Positions 46,668 through 60,500 of a stretch of DNA of 64,000 nt are shown here, piece after piece. The position numbers were made by a program, and so were the translations under genes. The notes below the pieces were generated by a model. The model ran no database searches and was not told the origin of the DNA. It was given only the letters and a program-made list of their open reading frames with translations. The stretch's first letter is position 1. The number at the start of each line of letters is the position of its first letter. This stretch comes from Asterias rubens (Eukaryota; Echinodermata; Asteroidea; Forcipulatida; Asteriidae), in NCBI RefSeq assembly GCF_902459465.1, contig NC_047076.1, positions 8,812,146-8,876,145 of the forward strand, written 5' to 3'.

Positions 46668-47033
46668 TTAAAGGATTTGGGTACTTTTTCAAAATGTCCA
46701 TAGAATGATTTAAATTAAAGTTACAGGGTTTGAAGATAATGATAGTGGAAAGCTTCCCTTAAAATATTACTTACTGACGTGCTGTAGTTTTTGAGAAATT
46801 AGTAAAACAATGTCATGAAAATACGTCTGTAAATGCTTAAAATAATGTTTGGTCTCATGAGACCAAAATTATTTTCATGACATTGTTTTATTCATTTCCC
46901 AAAAACTACAGCACCTCAGCACGTAATATTTTCAGGGAAGCTTTCTACTATCATATCTTCAAACAGTGTAAGTTTAGTGTAAATCTTAGGACATTCTGTT
47001 TTTTTGTCCTACAAAAAGTACAACCCGAAGCAA
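46668..47033. mobile_element. family C TTAA repeat with central palindrome
   Basis: TTAAAGGATTTGGGTACTTTT start and GTCCTACAAAAAGTACAACCC end. The centre (46811-46890) is a hairpin, ACAATGTCATGAAAATA..TTTTCATGACATTGT, around TTTGGTCTCATGAGACCAAA. Confidence 0.82.
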
Positions 47034-48565
47034 ATACAATTTAGGACTATGATCACCACCGACATAAAAAGGGTATATAAATAATTATTAAAAAGAATGG
47101 GTTTTACATGTTCCCCAAGACAGTCTATGCCTACTCATCGACTTACATGCCTTTTCAACGGCCGCTAATATGAAGTACTTAACTTCAAATGGTGTTGTCT
47201 TTCCAACTACATGTATAAGCTTATAAGTAAATTGAGCCATGGGCAAAGTGAACTGAATACAATTGGTAACCTCAGTTTAATTTATGGTAAAGTACTTGCA
47301 CCACCACGAGGGACAATGGTCAGAAATGTTGCGTTATGTCCTGCTCTTCGATTTTGGGTGAACAAAGAGAAAAATAATTTTTATTTGGTAATTTTTTACT
47401 CAGAGCCGTGCCTTTTTAGTGGCCTCTATTTAGTTAGCAATACACTTAACTGATAGAAATAAACACAGCTTTTCAACAAAAATTGTCTTGTTTGAGTCTG
47501 GTCTGTTTTTTGGGTAAAATTGCAATTGTTAGGCAAAGTAATAATCAGGCGAAGATAATCTGCATTCTAAAATAAATAAAACCAAACCGAATCTCCTATT
47601 AAAGAATGTTGCACATGTTGCACATGGTTTGGGAGAAATATTATTATGTGAGATTTAGTCAAAAACATTCAAACGTGCTCTCTACTACAACTTCCATTCA
47701 CTTGGTTCCAAAAGCTGTGATCGTTTTTTTATGAAAAATAATATGGTTGCCTGAAATACAGCAATGGTCGACCAAGGGCGTTTGGTGGCTAATCTGTTGG
47801 GGTGTTTTGCACAGCTGGTGCAGAGAAATTACCGCGATCTTAGACTTCAAATCAAATTTCCGGGTTGTTGGCCTTACCTATAGGATTCAGGGTCCCGTGG
47901 TGGAGGGGTGGGGTCCTATATGGGTCCACTGGAGCATGGAGAGGTAGCTATACCTCCATCTCCATGATTGGAGTTTAAAATATGCTCAATGATTAGGCAG
48001 CAAAATCATTTTATTCTACCTTCAAGTATAGTCAGCAATACGTTCTTAGGATAATAAACAAATTGCACTGATAAACAAATATTCATTTAAATTGGCAAAA
48101 AGGGGGACACAAATCTCACCGCCTGTAACTCTGGACGTTTTGTAATTTTCCAAATTACGCACCAGGGACTTTACAAGTTTATTCTCGCAAACATCAATAT
48201 TATACGCACACGTGAGGGCGCCCTTTAAAACTTAACTTTTGCACAAAGTGCTGGTGCTAAACAGATTCCAACAACAGCGTGTCGTGTAGAAGACGTAGTT
48301 ATTTTTCCGGATTTGTTTTCACATTTTAAGTAATTTACTTGAAGTTTAGCTCCGTATGTACAAATATGGGCTATTCAGGACATTTGCGATTTTAAGTTTG
48401 TGAGTATTCGTGGTGCGGAAAGGGTAAAATTTTTGAGTGAACAAAAACACCGTTTCGTCGCGACAACGAAAACTACGTTGGACGGATTTTGCAGTGCATG
48501 CACCGTAGTGCCAGTGGAAGATCAGATCAGGCCCGCTAGCACCGCACAACACAGCAGCAGTACAA
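47034..48565. other. upstream region of DHX8
   Basis: No gene or intact element seen. 48215-48565 is richer in CG and ends in CAGCAGCAGTACAAATGG at the start codon, so it probably holds the DHX8 5' UTR and promoter. No TATA box is evident. Confidence 0.45.
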
Positions 48566-51500
48566 ATGGATGAACTTGCAAAGTTGGAGTATCTGTCGCT
48601 CGTGTCCAAAGTTTGCACTGAACTGGACAACCATTTAGGAATGAATGACAAAGATCTTGGTAAGAATGATTGGTATTGTAATGTTTTATTCATAACAATT
48701 GACATTATTTTATTATTATAACAACTTCATTCAATCCTTTCAGTTTCATCATCATCATCATGTTCATTTATGAGTTCATGTTTTCCTCATTCTAATTCAT
48801 GTCCTTACTTACTAAAAAACATGCTAAACTCCCCTTAAGTCTGAAATAAAATGAGTAATTATCTAATTTACTCAAATCAAAATCAAGTGAGATGTTCCTT
48901 TTGTTAGGTAAAATTCAGTGAAACTGAAAGTGGTAGCAGGATACAAAAATATCTTTCCCAAAGTCACCTGGACAGAGACGTCCCAGACAGAGTCGCTCCC
49001 AGACAGAGTCACCCCAGGACAGAGTTTCCCCTGGACAGAGTTGTCCCCTGATATGTCCGTCTCTCAGGTGCATTAACATATAAAGGACTAAAAGTTGACG
49101 AAGTGGGTCTTGTTTGTACAATATGCTGACCTTGTGAATGAGGTTCAAGGAGGCGATAGCGATCGGAGTGAACCATACTTCTAGGAGTAATACTAATAGG
49201 CCAACCCCGAACAGAGATATGAGCAGTTATAAGGAGCAAAATTAGGAGAGATCGCCTACATAACATTAGACTAATGCTTAAGGGCTAGTGAGGAAAGCTC
49301 AGTTGGTAGTGACTGTTTGTCGTCATGTTAATCACGACTGCTTCACTTCACTGCTACACTGCCTCATGTCCCGATCTTTTAATTTTTTCTTCAACCCCAA
49401 ATTAATTAGACTTTGACTTGAGTATAACCAGAAACAATGCTTGATTTTATACTTGTAGCTGAATTCATCATTGATATCGCCGACAAGAACCCAGACTACG
49501 ACAGTTTCAATTCAGCACTACAGAAGAATGGTGCCGATCTACCAGGGTCGTTCGTCTCCAACCTTCAACGTCTTATCCACCACATGAGGCCACCGAAGCC
49601 GAAGAAATCTAGCCTTGGCGCTAAGGTGAAGAAATCCAAATCGGTCAAGGTGGAGAAGAGACGAGAAAAGTACCCAGGACTCTGTATTCCTGATGAAAAA
49701 ATGGTAATAACTCAACATATAAAGGGATGTATAGGGGGCCTATTAAGCTTGGGTGATATTGATTTATTTTATTCACGATATATCGCCAACAATATATCGC
49801 GATATTCGATATAATCGCGATTAATTAATTTTAACATCATCAGTCTTCAAACTCCCAGTGAAAGTTGTAGAAGAAACGGTTGTAGCATAAGAGAGGTGTT
49901 GTAATGACCTATTCTTCTGGTTTTACTCCAAACCAATGGGGTGTTAAACTAGGGGCCATTACTTACATGCGTTTAAGATGTTAACGTCTGCGCATGACAG
50001 ACTGCTCTATTGTTTGCATGACTAATAAGTTCGCGCTAGCGCTACTTGCACACACGTGGTGGTGCAGCACACACGTGGTGGTGCAGCACACACGTGGTGG
50101 TGCAGCACACACGTGCTGGTGCAGCACACACGTGGTGGTGCAGTGAGCATGCAGTGACCCTGGCGTTCTGCAGACGCACTGTAGTTTTCGGTAGTCTGTG
50201 TGAGACCGCCTGAAACAACCCGGCCGGTCCAATCTAGAAAGGAATCTTGCGGCTGCGTCACAGACTGAGAGTGAGGAGGGAGGCCAATATTCAGTAGGTC
50301 TTTGCTTTTATTTGACGGCGCAGTCTGGCAGCGCTTATCAATTGAATACATTTACCAACAGATCGGTAAATGTATTCAATTGATTAGCGCTGCCGTCGTA
50401 AAAGTAAGTAAAGGCTTACATAATTTAGGAATGTTTGGTAATTCAATGACGCACCATTGGCAGTTGATTTCTTTTTTCAAATAAAACTTTCGGACGGGTA
50501 AATGCATCCGTGATGGTGGTTAGATTTGATCTCGATGGACCGGCTCTATTTGATGGTGATGGCGACGCAGAGGGCTGTTGTCTTGTCAACTCGGCAGGGT
50601 GTTTTACCTTGAGATGACGGCTTAAATTTGACGTAGTGCCACCTTTGATTGAGACCTATTTGAAGCAAATGCGGCAGGTCGCTTCATTTCAGTCGTTGCT
50701 TTTCCGTCTTCATCAACAGCAATACCAAAATGAACCCATACGGCAGAAGTTGTTTTTTTCTTAGACACAAGATGCAGTTCACCTTCCATCTTTGAACGAT
50801 TGAAGTAGAATGATGGCCAAGTCAGTTTGGAAATAATTAAAATATCGGCTCTTTTAATTATTTCCAAACTGAGTTGACCATCACTCTTCTCTATAGAGCC
50901 TAACCAAATAAACTACCAAGTTTAATAGCCGATTTACACCTCAGATGGGCGCAGACAGCGGCCCTGAGCCGCACGCTCAAAGGGAGTGTAATGTGATACA
51001 ATAGTGATACTAAATGTAGTTTTCGGTTGTCTGTGTAAGGCCGCCTAATCTCCGCTTTGATTGGGTTTTTTCCCCGAAGAAACCCGGTCGGTCCAATCTA
51101 CTATTGTCGCAAGACGTCTCGGCTAGGAAATACATCGCGATACTTAGCCGATATCGCGATTTACCGATATTTCGATTAATACAAAATCGATCCGATATCG
51201 ATATCGTTTCCAAATTAGTATCGCCCAAGTATAGGGCCTATGTTTGGTAAATTGGAACCTTCTGCTGGTTTCAATCATGTAATAGTTGTAGATGTCTATG
51301 TTTACCATAAAACCCTTTCAAAATGGTGGATTTTTTTTTTTAGATAATGCCGATAATCTGCAATTAGAATTGGAGAACTGTTACTGTCATTAACGCTTCT
51401 CAGATTCAAGTTTTGGGGGATGAAAATTTACATCATTTTCCATAACTGCGGTACTTCAAAATGCATACTTTCCAAAGCAGCTGTGTACTTCTGTACCAAG

Positions 51501-54500
51501 AAAGTTTTTGTTGGCAATAATTTTCAGAGTTATTACCAAACGCAAGCCTGACCAAAGATACATTATACAGACTCTTTAAAGACACTGGGCACTATTGGTA
51601 AGTGTCAAAGACCAGTCTAGTCACTCAGTGTATCTCAACATATAATATGCATAAAATAACAAACCTGTGAAAATTTGAGCTCAATTGATCATCGAAGTTG
51701 CGAGATAACTACGAAAGAAAAAAACATCCTTGTCACATGTGCTTTCAGATGCTTGGTTTCGAGACCTTAAATTCTAAATCTGAGGTCTCAAAATCAAATT
51801 CGTGGAAAATTACTTCTTTCTCGAATACTACATCACTTCAGAGGGAGCCGTTTCTAACAATGTTTTATACCATCAACCTCTCCCCATTACTCGTTACCAA
51901 TTAATGTTTTATGCTGATAATAATTTTGAGTATTTACAAATAGTGTCCACTGCCTTTAAAGCCATTCGGTAAACAGTATTGTCCAAAGACCCACACTTCG
52001 TGTATCACAACTGATAAAAAAAATAACAAACCTGTGAAAATTTAGGCTCAATCGGTCATCGGAGTCGGGAAAAAATAACGGGGAAAACCAGACCTTGTTT
52101 CCGCACGTTTCGCTGTGTCATGACATATGTTTTTAAATAATCCTGTTATTCTTGACAACGAGAATTGATAATTGTTTTAATGTTTTCTCGAACAGTAAAG
52201 CATTTCATGGATTAATATTTCAAGAGAAGTCTTTCACCACTACCTTCTGTAAACCCTGTAAATTATTTGTAAATCTGTGAACTTTTTTTTTTTTTGTGCT
52301 GAAAGTGTATAATGGCTTTAACCTACATGTTGCTGCAAATGATTGTAGCAGATGGTGACGTCCCTTACATCTACATCTATGACCGTCTGTGGGACCAAGG
52401 GTTACAATTATCCCTCTTACATGCAACTTAGTTCTGATAATGCTTGTTTACTAGTGTAGTCTCTGCTCTGTATCTTGACATTTCCTGTCAGCATCATGTA
52501 GTATGCATGTCAGTTAGTTCTATTGTATCTACATTTAATATGGTATTAAAACAATCAAATGGTTAAAAAAAACAATTAGATATACTTTGCCTTTGAGGAA
52601 GACACCTGTCAAATCTACTCTCCTGCCCTCTTTTTTTAAAATTCATTAATATATTGATGGTTTATTTATAAACAAATAGGCCTATCCCATGGTAGCCATA
52701 GGTTGAATTGCGGACATTTTGTGCATCAAGTAAAAAGATAAAAGCGGAAAAAAAAGTAGTCAAAAAGGCAGAATAAAGAACACACACATAAACAAAAACC
52801 AGGAAAAGTGAGATTGGCATCAATGAGGACAGAAATACAAATTTCTTAAAAAAAACCCAGCGTAAATGAATCATTTTGAGCACTATTTTTCTGCTGGTAC
52901 TCTGCAGGTTGAAGCTGAGATGGATGAGAAGGTCGCCATGGAAGCCATGGATGAGCTTGAAGCCTTGATGCCAGCTGCTATCAGCTCAATACCAATGTAA
53001 GTTATAACCCTTTTCACACTACTCTATTTCCTGGGGTAACACCCAGGGAATAATTGCCGGCCACGTTCACACAATGGTCGCTATTGACTCCATGCACGCA
53101 CGTCACACGAGGCAGCTGTGCCACAATCACCATTTTGGTAATCAACAGACAGTATTGAATATGACGTCACTGTTCAAGTATGTGCACTACAAGATGGCGT
53201 CTGTGTGCGTGTGTGTGTGCGTAGAAATCAAAGCGGGAATGCTGAGTGCTGCGTGTTTTTTGATTGACGTGTTTGGATGTGCATACAGTTTGACCTACAA
53301 GATGGCAACTTTCAAAGCAAAAAAAGGGGTTATTCAATAAGGTCTATAGGTTTACGTGTAAACGCTGCGTTGCCTAAAATGCGTACTTCACTGAATAACG
53401 CACAGTTACATTAGCCACCAGTATTGCGGTTCTGATGATGATATTAGGTGAATTGGGTCAATATCCCCTGTCTGTCCTCAACCCCTGCTCTGGAGTCGGG
53501 TTAGAACCCTGTGATATTTTTCAAATATGCAACTGGAAACGTATGGAATGTGGCCACAGTGTGTGAAAGTCAGACCTGCTACTCTCACTCTCAAGCACGG
53601 GTAGCTAATTCCTGATATGAGTTTGTGTTGAGTCTCTACAGCAGGCTGCTTTGGTTCTCCTGACACACAAGTTAACGCATTCTGAGGACCTAATTTCATT
53701 TCAAGGAGCTGTCGCCAAACTTCGATTCGGTTTAGAATGCCCCCCCCCCCCCAGTTCTGAAAACAAGAAGATGAATAATAATCCAAAAAACATGGGTTTT
53801 ATATGGTTCCAATGCCTCTAAAGGCCCGGTCCCACTGCAGCTATAACGAGAACGATAACGATATTGACGCAAAGAGAACGTATTCCATTATTCCGTTGAA
53901 TGAGCGTGTGCGTATTCTTGGTGGAGCAATTCAACCAATAGAATGCGTTCTCTTTGCGTCGTGATCGTTATCGTTTTCGTTGTAGACCTTAATACTTCAA
54001 TTATTTGCCTTCAATGATTTTTGAAGGACTCGGTGGGAAAGTTAAGGGTGCAGGTAAATTTCTCTGCCCAGATTTATTTGAAATTGCAAATTATTTTATT
54101 TTAGTAAAACGGAGAAAACCGAGGACGTGAAATCACACAAGAAAAAGAAGAGCCGCCATCGTCACCATAGTGACAGTCGAAGCAGGAGCAGAAGTCGAAG
54201 TCGTGAAAGACACAGGGATAGACACGGTGATAGACAAGCTGATAGATACGCTGACAGACACAGTGATCGACACGGTGACAGACAGAGTGATAGGCACGGT
54301 GACAGACATAAACATAGGAGGAGCTCAAGGTCAAGGTCAAGGAGCTTGGACCGAGATCAGCGCCACCGTAGTCGGAGCAACAGCAGGGATCGGAAACACA
54401 AGAGGTTGGTGATGCTGTCCTTAATTTGTTCGAAGTTACATTTGGGCTATACGAACCATATCTGGGCACAATTTCAGAGAGCTGTTTAAGCACAAAGAGT

Positions 54501-57500
54501 TGCTAAGCACAACAAAAATATCCTCTCCAAAATTTATAAATAAGGTTACCAGCCAAACTACCATGTCACATGTAGAATTTGTGACTGGTATCCTTCTCGT
54601 TTCTGCTTAGTAGCAACTACAGTCGACTCCCGTTATAACGAGGTCCGCCGGACTGGCCCATTTCCCTCGTATTATCCGAATCTCGTCTTAAACGCAGCGC
54701 GCTAAATATAGATACATACGTCATCATTGTGCATGCACACAACACGTGTACTTCGAATACATGACATAATGGTCGCACGTGTGTACATAGCTGCATGGCA
54801 GAGCTGCAATTGACTATACTACTGTGTGCATAGAGTAGTATGTGCGATGTACTGCACAAAAAAGCACAACGCGGGGATTATAAAACTGTTTTAACTAAGT
54901 TGGTTTAGTTTTAAATTCAATTTTTAAATCAATTTATATTTTACAAGATTGATAAAAAGTGTAAGATTTTAACTTGCGTTCATATTTTGGGAAGTTTCTC
55001 TTACAAAACTTTGGTCGCCGGCAGTTTGTTGCCAATGCAATAAATAGTCTTGGTTTTCATTGGTAACCACCTGTTTAACGCTGGATGGTTCATTGCTGCT
55101 GCGAGATACCGGGGAAATCTTACTGCTGCAATGCATATTGCACACGCTGTGAAAATTTTCAGTCAATAAAATAAAAGCTGGATTTTCATTGGTAACCACT
55201 AGTGTAATAATAGAAGGTTCATTGCTAACGCGAGATACCAGGGAAGATTGTGCTATTCTGTGCATGTGTGTGCATGTGCAATACACTCGTCGCAGCAACA
55301 AAAAATAGAATCTTGATTTTCATTGGTAAACACTGTGTCATGTTAGGTTCATTGCCAATGTGGGATACCAGGTAAAATCTTGCTTTTGCATTCAATAATA
55401 TTGATCACGCAACTAGTTTTGATAAGTTGTAAGTTTGTAAGTTGCGGGTGTTTTTTTCCTTCTGAAAATTTATAACGCGCTTATAAACTCAGTGGATCAG
55501 TATCTTTTTTTAAGATCATCAATGTTTGAACCATGCAGACCTCCTAATCCCACCATTGTCCGGAGTTTGGAATTAACAACCTTGCTTGCTGACTCGTGAC
55601 TCCCGATTTCGGATTAGTGTTGCTAGCGGTAGCGTCCACTTAACACCTCTATTGTATGTCTTAAAAGCCACAAATATCGACTTTACCAGCTGTACAGGTA
55701 TTTCCTTAGTTGGTTTTTGAATTGTTCTCATTATAGAAGGGTTTTAAACAATGTTTTGCTCGTAATGGGTCTCCCAAATTACCTCGTTATAACCGTGTTC
55801 TCGCTACTACCGTGCTCGTATAATCAGTATTTTAATGCATTGAAACACGCATGGGGCCGTTCGGGACCGGCAAAAAACCTCGTATCAACCGGAACCTTGT
55901 AACATGCGAGCTCGTAATAACCGGAGTCGACTGTATAGAGCAATACTTTCTGCTTAAGCAGCTTTTTGAAATTGGGCCTTGGTTCTTGGAAGATTTGTAA
56001 TGCCTGTATTAATTGGGCTACATATATTTACTTGGTCATCATAGAAAAAATGGTGTATGACGTGGGAATGTACTGGAGACGAAAAGTGCTTTGGCAAAGT
56101 GTTTTGTTTCCTCCAATAGACTGCAACATGCTAAATAGCTTTACTTCAATTCTATAGGAAACGAGACAGAAGCCGAGATCGAGATCAGGAAAAATACGAC
56201 GACAGCGACAGCCATGCCGACCGCTTTGTAAACCGCCCGCCCTCGATGGACCCGGAAGTTGGGAGTATATATGAGGGGAAAGTAACGAGTGTGATGCAGT
56301 ATGGATGTTTTGTACAGCTGGAGGGCTTAAAGCGCAGATGCGAAGGACTTGTCCATATATCAGAGGTAAGAGGCTGTCCCCCCAACTTACAAGGCTTGTT
56401 TTGTACAGCTGGAGGGCTTAAAGCGCAGATGCGAAGGACTTGTCCATATATCAGAGGTAAGAGGCTGTCCCCCCAACTTACATGGCTTGTTTTGTACAGC
56501 TGGAGGGCTTAAAGCGCAGATGCGAAGGACTTGTCCATATATCAGAGGTAAGAGGCTGTCCCCCCAACTTACAAGGCTTGTTTTGTACAGCTGGAGGGCT
56601 TAAAGCGCAGATGCGAAGGACTTGTCCATATATCAGAGGTAAGAGGCTGTCCCCCCAACTTACAAGGCTTGTTTTGTACAGCTGGAGGGCTTAAAGCGCA
56701 GATGCAAAGGACTTGTCCATATATCAGAGGTAAGAGGCTGTCCCCCCAACTTACAAGGCTTGTTTTGTACAGCTGGAGGGCTTAAAGCGCCGATGCGAAG
56801 GACTTGTCCATATATCAGAGGTAAGAGGCTGTCCCCCCAACTTACAAGGCTTGTTTTGTACAGCTGGAGGGCTTAAAGCGCAGATGCAAAGGACTTGTCC
56901 ATATATCAGAGGTAAGAGGCTGTCCCCCCAACTTACAAGGCTTGTTTTGTACAGCTGGAGGGCTTAAAGCGCAGATGCGAAGGACTTGTCCATATATCAG
57001 AGGTAAGAGGCTGTCCCCCCCAACTTACAAGGCTTGTTTTGTACAGCTGGAGGGCTTAAAGCGCAGATGCGAAGGACTTGTCCATATATCAGAGGTAAGA
57101 GGCTGTCCCCCCAACTTACAAGGCTTGTTTTGTACAGCTGGAGGGCTTAAAGCGCAGATGCGAAGGACTTGTCCATATATCAGAGGTAAGAGGCTGTCCC
57201 CCCAACTTACAAGGCTTGTTTTGTACAGCTGGAGGGCTTAAAGCGCAGATGCGAAGGACTTGTCCATATATCAGAGGTAAGAGGCTGTCCCCCCAACTTA
57301 CAAGGCTTGTTTTGTACAGCTGGAGGGCTTAAAGCGCAGATGCGAAGGACTTGTCCATATATCAGAGGTAAGAGGCTGTCCCCCCAACTTACAAGGCTTG
57401 TTTTGTACAGCTGGAGGGCTTAAAGCGCAGATGCGAAGGACTTGTCCATATATCAGAGGTAAGAGGCTGTCCCCCCAACTTACAAGGCTTGTTTTGTACA

Positions 57501-60500
57501 GCTGGAGGGCTTAAAGCGCAGATGCGAAGGACTTGTCCATATATCAGAGGTAAGAGGCTGTCCCCCCAACTTACAAGGCTTGTTTTGTACAGCTGGAGGG
57601 CTTAAAGCGCAGATGCGAAGGACTTGTCCATATATCAGAGGTAAGAGGCTGTCCCCCCAACTTACAAGGCTTGTTTTGTACAGCTGGAGGGCTTAAAGCG
57701 CAGATGCGAAGGACTTGTCCATATATCAGAGGTAAGAGGCTGTCCCCCCAACTTACAAGGCTTGTTTTGTACAGCTGGAGGGCTTAAAGCGCAGATGCAA
57801 AGGACTTGTCCATATATCAGAGGTAAGAGGCTGTCCCCCCAACTTACAAGGCTTGTTTTGTACAGCTGGAGGGCTTAAAGCGCAGATGCGAAGGACTTGT
57901 CCATATATCAGAGGTAAGAGGCTGTCCCCCCAACTTACAAGGCTTGTTTTGTACAGCTGGAGGGCTTAAAGCGCAGATGCGAAGGACTTGTCCATATATC
58001 AGAGGTAAGAGGCTGTCCCCCAACTTACAAGGCTTGTTTTGTACAGCTGGAGGGCTTAAAGCGCAGATGCGAAGGACTTGTCCATATATCAGAGGTAAGA
58101 GGCTGTCCCCCCAACTTACAAGGCTTGTTTTGTACAGCTGGAGGGCTTAAAGCGCAGATGCGAAGGACTTGTCCATATATCAGAGGTAAGAGGCTGTCCC
58201 CCCAACTTACAAGGCTTGTTTTGTACAGCTGGAGGGCTTAAAGCGCAGATGCGAAGGACTTCTCCATATATCAGAGGTAAGAGGCTGTCCCCCCAACTTA
58301 CAAGGCTTGTTTTGTACAGCTGGAGGGCTTAAAGTGCAGATGCAAAGGACTTGTCCATATATCAGAGGTAAGAGGCTGTCCCCCCAACTTACAAGGCTTG
58401 TTTTGTACAGCTGGAGGGCTTAAAGCGCAGATGCGAAGGACTTGTCCATATATCAGAGGTAAGAGGCTGTCCCCCCAACTTACAAGGCTTGTTTTGTACA
58501 GCTGGAGGGCTTAAAGCGCAGATGCGAAGGACTTGTCCATATATCAGAGGTAAGAGGCTGTCCCCCCAACTTACAAGGCTTGTTTTGTACAGCTGGAGGG
58601 CTTAAAGCGCAGATGCGAAGGACTTCTCCATATATCAGAGGTAAGAGGCTGTCCCCCCAACTTACAAGGCTTGTTTTTATTCAGACAGGGTACGAAATTA
58701 AGAAAATTTGCTGGTTGCCCCCAGGGCAACCAGCAACTGAAAATAGGTTGCCCACAAGAAAAATAGGTTGCCCGAAAAAAAAGAGATAAAGGTACATGTA
58801 AGTCTTACTCTAACTCTCCGAGGGGAAGCATCGCTGTCATTTGACTTAATTTTTGCTGATTTGGATACATGGTGCTCTTCATCATCTGTAAAACCAGCGT
58901 CGGTATCACTTCTTACATGTTTTGGGTTTTTACCCAACGTGAAACCAAACTTTAGGAGGCTCATTGTTATTCTTTGTGTCATGCAACTTTCGTAAATATT
59001 AGAACTGTCAGTGTCAACCACGCAAATTAAAGTAGCGAGTGGATCTGCGCTCACACATGCTGGCTAGCTGTTCCCACACGCTTGTTATGTGCGCGTGCAG
59101 CATAACACGCGTGGCACCAGTGATCCCCGGAAAAGCGCAATTTCTAGAAAGCGCGTGTGCCCGCAGCCTCCATTCATCGTGTTTATCATTTGCAAGCTGG
59201 TCCCGCGCGCGGCACACTGTGCAGCATGCATCTGCGCGGCACCAGCGGTTGCTGGAAAGCGCGTGTGCGACCAGGATCAGCGGTGCAAACGTTCAGTCCC
59301 AACTATGTGTTTTGCTACACAGCAAAGATGGTAAGTAAAGGCCCATATATCTGCAGTTAGGCTGATTCTATAGTTGGGACAGAACAAGAACGTGAATTCC
59401 AATTGTAAATGCTGTACGTGTACCCTACGCACGTGCATTACTGTCCCGCTATTACACAGCACAGCAATTTTAACCGCGCTGTGCCATCGCATATTATTTA
59501 ATACGTGAATGATGATGCTGGAAAGTTCTCACATGGCTCGCAGTCCGGTTGACGTCGTGGAATATACAAAAATGGTTGAACATCATAAATATTTTTTTTA
59601 TGTGGAAAATTCAAACGATCTTTGGAGCTGGCACAATATAAGCAGGTTAGGCCTAAATTGTTGTTTTTCATAAGGTTGCCCGTCGGGCAACGGCGACACA
59701 ATCACAGGTTGCCCGGATGATTTTTTGGTTGCCACGGGCAACCGGGCAACCGTTAATTTCGCACCCTGTCAGACATTTGAAATAAATTTGTAGTGTGTTC
59801 AAAATCAGACATTTGAAATAAATTTGTAGTGTGTTCACAATCTGTTTCCTGGATTTTTATTGATGAATCAGTGGGGAAATCTTCTCTTGGTTTTAGGACA
59901 AGCCTACCTCGAGATAAGACTAGTTTTTTATTCCTTGTGAATTCCACCCAAGGGCTGTAAAAAGCGTGTGAAGGCATTTGTGAGTTTGAATTTGCATGAT
60001 TTTCAAATATCTACCACTTTGCAAAAATTTGGCAGACCGTGTTAGTTCATGAAGTAAAAGGAAAGCCACCAGATTGGAGGGATACTTGTGTGGATCATTA
60101 CATTCTACTTTTAAAACTTCTTTCCAACATGTTTTCAGAACAGATGATTTTAGACACTTTTGAAAGCCCAACTCGCCCAATCTAAGGCAATGTGGACAAA
60201 ATGAGAAATGGTGTTTACGAGGCCGTAGCAGATTTTAAAAGACATAGTCATGAACAAGTGTTTAAAGGAACATTACAGAATTTGTTTTGCTAACAACACA
60301 GTTTCTGGCAGTGTAAGAACTGTCCCATTAGTAACCTGGGTACTAGGCCTGGGCGAATAATTTGAATATCCGGTTAATGGGGAATAGGTTTTCCTATCCG
60401 TAACCGCGAATGCCTTTTTTTTCTTACCCGGATATCCGCATAGGGCGCGAATAGCTATTTATTAACCGAATAGTTCTGTAATTACAACTGAGTAACCAGA

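Larger units (their letters stand above)
49744..51233. mobile_element. hAT-superfamily transposon, decayed
   Basis: Perfect 8-bp target duplication GGGCCTAT at 49736-49743 and 51234-51241. Terminal inverted repeats TAAGCTTGGGTGATATTGATTT and, from the right, TATACTTGGGCGATACTAATTT (5 mismatches in 22). CGATAT-rich subterminal sequence lies at both ends. It contains a BED zinc-finger remnant on the minus strand, a CACGTG repeat, two ~80-bp direct repeats (50179-50240, 51014-51100) and hairpins at 50320-50400 and 50810-50880. In DHX8 intron 2. Confidence 0.88.

Noticed and set aside
54133-54493. Minus-strand frames opposite the RS-rich exon of DHX8
   Set aside because: They are shadows of the repetitive GAC/AGA codons. 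The plus strand matches the known DHX8 order.
56482-58789. Several 68-99 codon frames with [12 protein letters not shown] / SEVRGCPP repeats
   Set aside because: They are frame-shifted readings of the 91-bp array through intron sequence. The period is not a multiple of 3, so each frame ends within a few units.
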